From the NCBI GenBank assembly GCA_029721435.1, contig CM056573.1, forward strand, positions 2,633,501-2,697,500: a stretch of DNA of 64,000 bases, in the 5' to 3' direction. This DNA is from Gymnothorax reevesii. Taxonomy: Eukaryota > Chordata > Actinopteri > Anguilliformes > Muraenidae. The notes under the pieces were generated by a model. That model did no database searches and was not told the origin of the DNA. It was given only the letters and a program-made list of their open reading frames with translations. Positions 59,111 to 64,000 of the stretch are shown here, in pieces (the first letter of the stretch is position 1; each line of letters starts with the position of its first letter). A program made the position numbers and the translations under genes.

Positions 59111-59963
59111 AACTGAACTACACTTAAATAATACATGCGGCTGTAGACGGAGAGCTTGCAACCCAGGAGGATTCGAGTTTTTGATACAGTTAAATGTGTC
59201 TCTTTCTTGCTCAAATTTTTTTAAATCTAATGGATATTTTGGCCCTTTTTTCAGTTGTTTGCAAGATTAAGCCCTTTAGGCATCTAAATTAATTTCACAA
59301 GTTTTCTTTACCTAAGCTATTCTGATGGACGCTTTTCTGTGCGTCTTGTTTTGCTCTCAAGTTTGTTTTTAAAAATTAACAAACCGTTCTGACGGTACAG
59401 GTTGTCAAGTGAAGGTGACTGTGAATTATATTTAGTAGCATAACATTGCAATACAAGTCACAGTACATACAGAACACAGATAATAGTGAACTTATCACCT
59501 CACAGACTCATTCCTGCTAGGACTGCAACTTTAAGCCTATTGGAGCTTCATTTTTAATATTAATCTGAAGTTGAAGAACTTCCTCAATTTTTCCAGTTTT
59601 AGTAATGCAATACATATTGTTCTATTCCCAGCGATACTGAGAGGCCAACACCTTGTGCACGTCATGCTTCTCCATGTGAGCTGCTCTAGGGAAGAACTGG
59701 ATTATCTCAGCAACATTACTGCGCAGCTATTACTTTTGTATTTACCTGCAATAGGTGGTCCAACTCCCACTATCAATCCAGAGGGGCACGAGGCACCAGC
59801 CTGTATTTCTGTTTGCACCACGAGAGATATTGAATTTTGAGAGCAATAGAAGTTGCAGTGAGTTGAGTTTTTCAGGTCAAATTTGCATCTAATAATTTCA
59901 TAAGGAGCAGTTTAATAAGCAATACCGCCTACTTCCTCTCGCATTCTGTCTAATTCTCACTCT

Positions 59964-59968
<5 letters not shown>

Positions 59969-60051
<83 letters not shown>

Positions 60052-60084
60052 CCCCCCCCCTCTCTCTCTCTCTCACTCTCTTTC
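59969..60084. repeat. (CT)n microsatellite with poly-C interruption
   Basis: A long ct run of about 80 nt, then cccccccccc, then another ct run. Pyrimidine-only on the plus strand; a mirror-repeat tract able to form H-DNA in principle (general knowledge). Confidence 0.97.
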
Positions 60085-60654
60085 CCCGTTCAGCACTCGC
60101 ACTCCTCTTATTCAAACACAAATGGCCACTGACAGAGTGAAATTCATCATGGTGACTGAAGGAACAGGCTGTAGAGGATGTGGTCCTTGACCTGACTGAG
60201 GGTCATACAGCAGTGTGGGATGGAGAGCAGCTTTCTCTCATAAAGCTTGTCTACGTCCTGTCATTCAATCAGCTACCATTCTGCTCTCGCTCATGTCTCT
60301 GAAAGTGTGTTGAATTCATCATTTAGATTCAGGGCATGAATCCTGCTCTAAGTCGCCTTTCTGTGGTGAACAGGATGAGCAGCTAAGCAGCATACAGTGG
60401 CACAGCTTGTACAAAGCCTTATACAATACAGTTTTTTCACATTTATTCTTAACTTGACTGATATGAAATGAATGGAGGCAGCACTGGGGTGATATGGGAA
60501 GCACAATTATCTTTTATAAAAGATATTAAACTTTTGTTTGGTTCAAGGCAGCTAAGATGCTTTCTGGTATAACCAAAATATATCATTACAATTGTCTGAT
60601 CATGACGATATATGTATATATTATTATCTCTGTGTCCTCAGAGTGACAGATCTG

Positions 60655-60770
60655 TGTTAGCTTATACAGCAGCTAATGACAAGGACTATATTACAGTAAG
60701 GGAAGCATGCAAAAGGAGAATAAAATTGGTCCAAGAATGGAGCCCTGTGGAACGCAACCAGAGAGCTGCT
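60655..60770 (-). pseudogene. Short LINE reverse-transcriptase fragment
   Basis: On the minus strand, around 60757-60695, the sequence reads GCVPQGSILGPILFSFCMLP, the conserved GVPQGS.LGP.LF motif of non-LTR reverse transcriptases. Only about 100 bp is recognisable. The plus-strand ORF over it is a shadow. Confidence 0.6.
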
Positions 60771-61507
60771 GCTGTGGTGGAGACAATAAACTCTGAGAAC
60801 TTCCTGTTCCACAAGTATGATACAAACTACTCCAGCGCAGTCCCAATGATGTAGTCAATGCAGATTATCAGTATATTCATTACAATAGTAGGATCAATGG
60901 TATTGCTGCAGTTTAGTCAAGCAGATAAGATCATATACAATCCCTGAGGAAACTAGTTTATGTACTGTGCTGGAATTTAAAACAGATTGAAATTTAAATG
61001 TTAAACCATAGCATGATGAGATAATGAAAATTTGTATAATATTTAGCATAGCATTAAATACTTTGACATGTATGCAAGCATATATTCCATTATGTGTGCT
61101 GTAAGGCATGGTGCTGTCTGACATTTACTCGATAAACAGCGCCTCCAAGAGCTGGGGACACTGGTGTCCGAAACGATCATAAATCATTTTGAGTTTATTC
61201 GTGAACCTTCAGTGTGAGCTGATTTCAGCTTCGGCTCTGCTGCAGGAGCAGAACCGGTCTGATGAGAGGGCAAGAAAACAAATGTCCTGTTAGTCTACCT
61301 GCTCCACGAGCAAATACTGCATTTCTCAGAAATACAACATTTATTAACATAAAAACATTTTTAATTGAGAAGTGAATGTATATTGACTCATGAATAATCT
61401 TCAGACAATCAGGATCTTATTTTGTTAGTGTGCTTGCAGTAAATGTGACATGAGTAACACAAACAATTTCAATAAAATATTTCCAAAAACTTTTATATTT
61501 ATTTTTA

Positions 61508-61524
61508 AAAGTTTATTATTATCA

Positions 61525-61555
<31 letters not shown>

Positions 61556-61558
61556 TTA
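61508..61558. repeat. (ATT)n microsatellite
   Basis: About 12 att units (tattattattattattatta). Confidence 0.95.
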
Positions 61559-63103
61559 ATGAAATGCCACTTACAGTACTGGTTTTCATCACAGAATATA
61601 TGTTCTTTGAGTGAGATCAGAGACTCCTGCATCTTATAGTTTGTGCTGTTTTTGTTTTTACAAGTGAGCGCTCCTCATCTTCCAAAGCACAACAAAAGCT
61701 TGCAGTTAATGATCATCATAAATTAGTTTTTAAAGAGCTCCCTCTCGTTATTAATTTACTGGAGGTCAGCCAAGAGTTTTGCCGTCAGCCCTTCTCTCAG
61801 TCGCTGGATGACACGTCTGAAGCCTGTGCTGTCAGAAAAACTGTCAAACATCCACTGGCAAAAATGACCATGTACTAAAGATTTTTTGACCTCTGTTGAC
61901 AATGTATGCGAATCACGCTGGCCTGGAACACATTAAAGTGGCATCGGATGGGATGTAATGGCACAACATCTGCTCATCGTTTTGCGGAAGCCAGGTAAAT
62001 CCCCAGCGGCTGTCAAAACCCTGTCTTTCAACGACAAGGTGCCCGCGGGTATCGATCGATTGGCGTCACATGTACTCCCTAATGGCTGCCCTTCTGACAA
62101 CAAAATATGCCTGAGGGTGAAACTCTCGTGGAAGACATCAAGCAATTATCACTCACTCAGACATGAAATACTGTAGCTGCTGCTTTGAAAAGCACCGTAT
62201 GATGCCACCTGATAATTTGTAGTAATTTCCCACAGTGCATCTCTCAGTGTGAGCGAGATGAGATCCCCAGCTTACAAAGCCAACACAGATGAGCTGAGAA
62301 GGGGAGGGAACTGAAGCTGTGCTTTGTAACAGCAGGCTTGTGTTTGTTATAATCAATGACAGATGACACAACATAAAAGGACGGGAACATGTTTTATTCC
62401 TTGTTGTCAGGTTTATATTTCTTCAGCTTTAACCAACTGCACTGGCAACAAGTCCAGGCTTTCAGTGAGAATTTAATGATAAGGATTTAAGAATGATAAA
62501 AGCAAATAAAATCAATAATGAAGACTCTTTATGTTGCCACAATTGGATATTAAAAGCAGTGAAAGTGGCTCCGCCGTTTACAAAACTAAGGGGGACAAGG
62601 ACTTAGAATGAATAATATTGGTATTGAATAACATTTTCCTAGAAAAACATGACACATTCTTTTGATAGCCTGATTACTTGCTTCTTGATGTTTTTCATGT
62701 CTTGTATTTTTACATTTTTCAAAAAGCTTTGAAATTTGTTTTTTGTTTTAAACATCAAATATGAGTCACATCCTGCCAGTTTCCTAATTGTTTTTCCCCT
62801 CAGTTCAGCAGCCTGTGTCTGTGGGGTTCAGAAGATCTGAGGTGGGATCCGACATTGTAAATGCTGAGCATCACGATGACATTCCTGTCCAGCCAACTGC
62901 ACAGGACACAGGCCTTTGGCAAGAGCAGCAGTCTGTCTGAGTGTGAATTCATACTGACCCTCAGAGTAGTGCAGCTATTCTGTACAGCACTGCTCTGGGG
63001 GCCACTGTCCAATGGCTGTCCAGTGGTGATTGGAATAATGCAAAATTAAAGTAAATGAATGTAAAAATAAATAAGGCGGCTTTTGTGGTTCAGGTAAAGG
63101 TTG

Positions 63104-63175
63104 AATATATGTGTGTGGGTGGGTGTGTGCGTGTGTTCGTGGGTGCGGGTGTGTGTGTGTGTGTGTGGGGGGGGG
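63104..63175. repeat. (GT)n-rich simple repeat with poly-G
   Basis: gtgtgtgggtgggtgtgtgc followed by a gt run and gggggggg. Confidence 0.93.
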
Positions 63176-63589
63176 TGTAGAGGGGTGGTGGGTGGAAGGT
63201 TGGAGGTGAAATGCAGTCGGGGGGGGGAGTTTAAATACCTGAGGTCTCATTCTAATCTAATGAGGAACATGTACTTGCCTAATAAATTCAGTGTAAATAA
63301 ATCAACATTAGGGCAATGTGTTAGAGGGGAAAAAAGAGACAACTGCAAAATCAAAGCCATTGCATAAATGTGATTATGTCAGGTTTTTATGAACACATTG
63401 GGGAACATGAAAACCGCAGGAGGACCATTTTTGCAACCGTTACTTTCTGTAAACACACAAGGGCAAAGGTAACAACCATGAGTCTTTTTCCTGTTATTGG
63501 GGAGAATGTTAGATCATTCTTTCAAGAATTTAGGATCATCCCTCCAAACAGAGATTTGGAAGATTACTGATATCCTTCAAAAACATGGT

Positions 63590-64000
63590 ACCAGTGTCCC
63601 TGACCAAGGCTCTGGCTTTAGAAAGACATGCTCTATAGGAACACTCCTACCAGTGTCCCTGACCAAGGCTCTGGCTTTAGAAGGACATGCTCTATAGGAA
63701 CACTCCTACCAGTGTCCCTGACCAAGGCTCTGGCTTTAGAAGGACATGCTCTAGAGGAACACTCCTACCAGTGTCCCTGACCAAGGCTCTGGCTTTAGAA
63801 AGACATGCTCTATAGGAACACTCCTACCAGTGTCCCTGACCGAGGCTCTGGCTTTAGAAGGACATGCTCTATAGGAACACTCCTACCAGTGTCCCTGACC
63901 AAGGCTCTGGCTTTAGAAGGACATGCTCTATAGGAACACTCCAACCAGTGTCCCTGACCAAGGCTCTGGCTTTAGAAAGACATGCTCTATAGGAACACTC
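63590..64000. repeat. 59-bp minisatellite, 7 or more copies, open at window edge
   Basis: The unit accagtgtccctgaccaagg then ctctggctttagaaagacat then gctctataggaacactcct starts at 63590, 63649, 63708, 63767, 63826, 63885 and 63944. Copies differ by single substitutions only (agaaag/agaagg, ctatag/ctagag, ccaagg/ccgagg), which suggests recent expansion or homogenisation. The last copy is cut by the window end. Confidence 0.97.

Larger units (their letters stand above)
50349..64000 (-). other. dlgap2: 5' intron(s) of dlgap2 (partial)
   Basis: 13.7 kb upstream of the large exon. The phase-1 acceptor requires an earlier coding exon, but I could not find one with recognisable DLGAP2 N-terminal sequence here, so it is probably right of the window or too diverged. 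Contents: GA and CT microsatellites, a tRNA-like fragment, a CA repeat, an LTR-like stretch, a LINE scrap and a 59-bp array. 52.0-55.2 kb and 60.9-63.1 kb contain nothing recognised. Confidence 0.75.

Noticed and set aside
63590..64000. CRISPR-like array
   Set aside because: The repeats are contiguous with no unique spacers and the genome is a vertebrate; it is a minisatellite.

Overview
The window is vertebrate nuclear DNA, almost certainly from a teleost fish. Six spliced coding exons, all on the minus strand with GT-AG boundaries, belong to one gene. The rest is intron filled with fish-type DNA transposons (several Tc1/mariner, one hAT, many MITEs), LINE and Ty3/gypsy debris, a tRNA-derived SINE and many micro- and minisatellites. 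There are no bacterial features: no operons, no Shine-Dalgarno sites, no CRISPR array.

The gene is dlgap2 (SAP90/PSD-95-associated protein 2, a GKAP/SAPAP-family postsynaptic scaffold). In transcript order the exons are 50348-49243, 38128-37917, 17789-17639, 16982-16760, 8303-7951 and 4580-4495. Splice phases agree at every junction and give about 710 residues of continuous protein. Neither end is in the window: the first exon(s) lie beyond or unrecognised in 50349-64000, and the exon(s) for the GH1 domain and C-terminus lie left of position 1. Three guanylate-kinase-binding repeats (R..SGSYIKA, R..NQSYMRA, R..SHSYLRA) sit one per exon. Two dynein-light-chain-type GIQV motifs follow; the first is split by an intron.

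Intron layout, left to right: a 32-bp minisatellite at the left edge and a decayed Tc1 element (2.6-4.3 kb); LINE fragments, a 26-bp minisatellite, a long-TIR Tc1 element and an inverted Ty3/gypsy fragment (9.6-16.4 kb); foldback MITEs and a deleted Tc1 element (21.6-29.9 kb); a 3-kb array of about 167 copies of an 18-bp unit (31-34 kb), then a complete hAT-type insertion with an exact 8-bp target duplication (34.3-35.7 kb); a SINE and a larger broken Tc1 element (45.6-48.6 kb); and, 5' of the large exon, simple repeats, an LTR-like stretch, a LINE scrap and a 59-bp array that runs off the right edge.

I found no previously undescribed multi-gene system. The most unusual signals are the 18-bp array, which lacks stops over long stretches in several frames on both strands and puts many 3'-splice-site-like motifs into the dlgap2 pre-mRNA, and a minisatellite whose unit appears to be copied from a conserved segment of a LINE reverse transcriptase. 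Family assignments rest on recognised motifs and recalled DLGAP sequences, not on a search.
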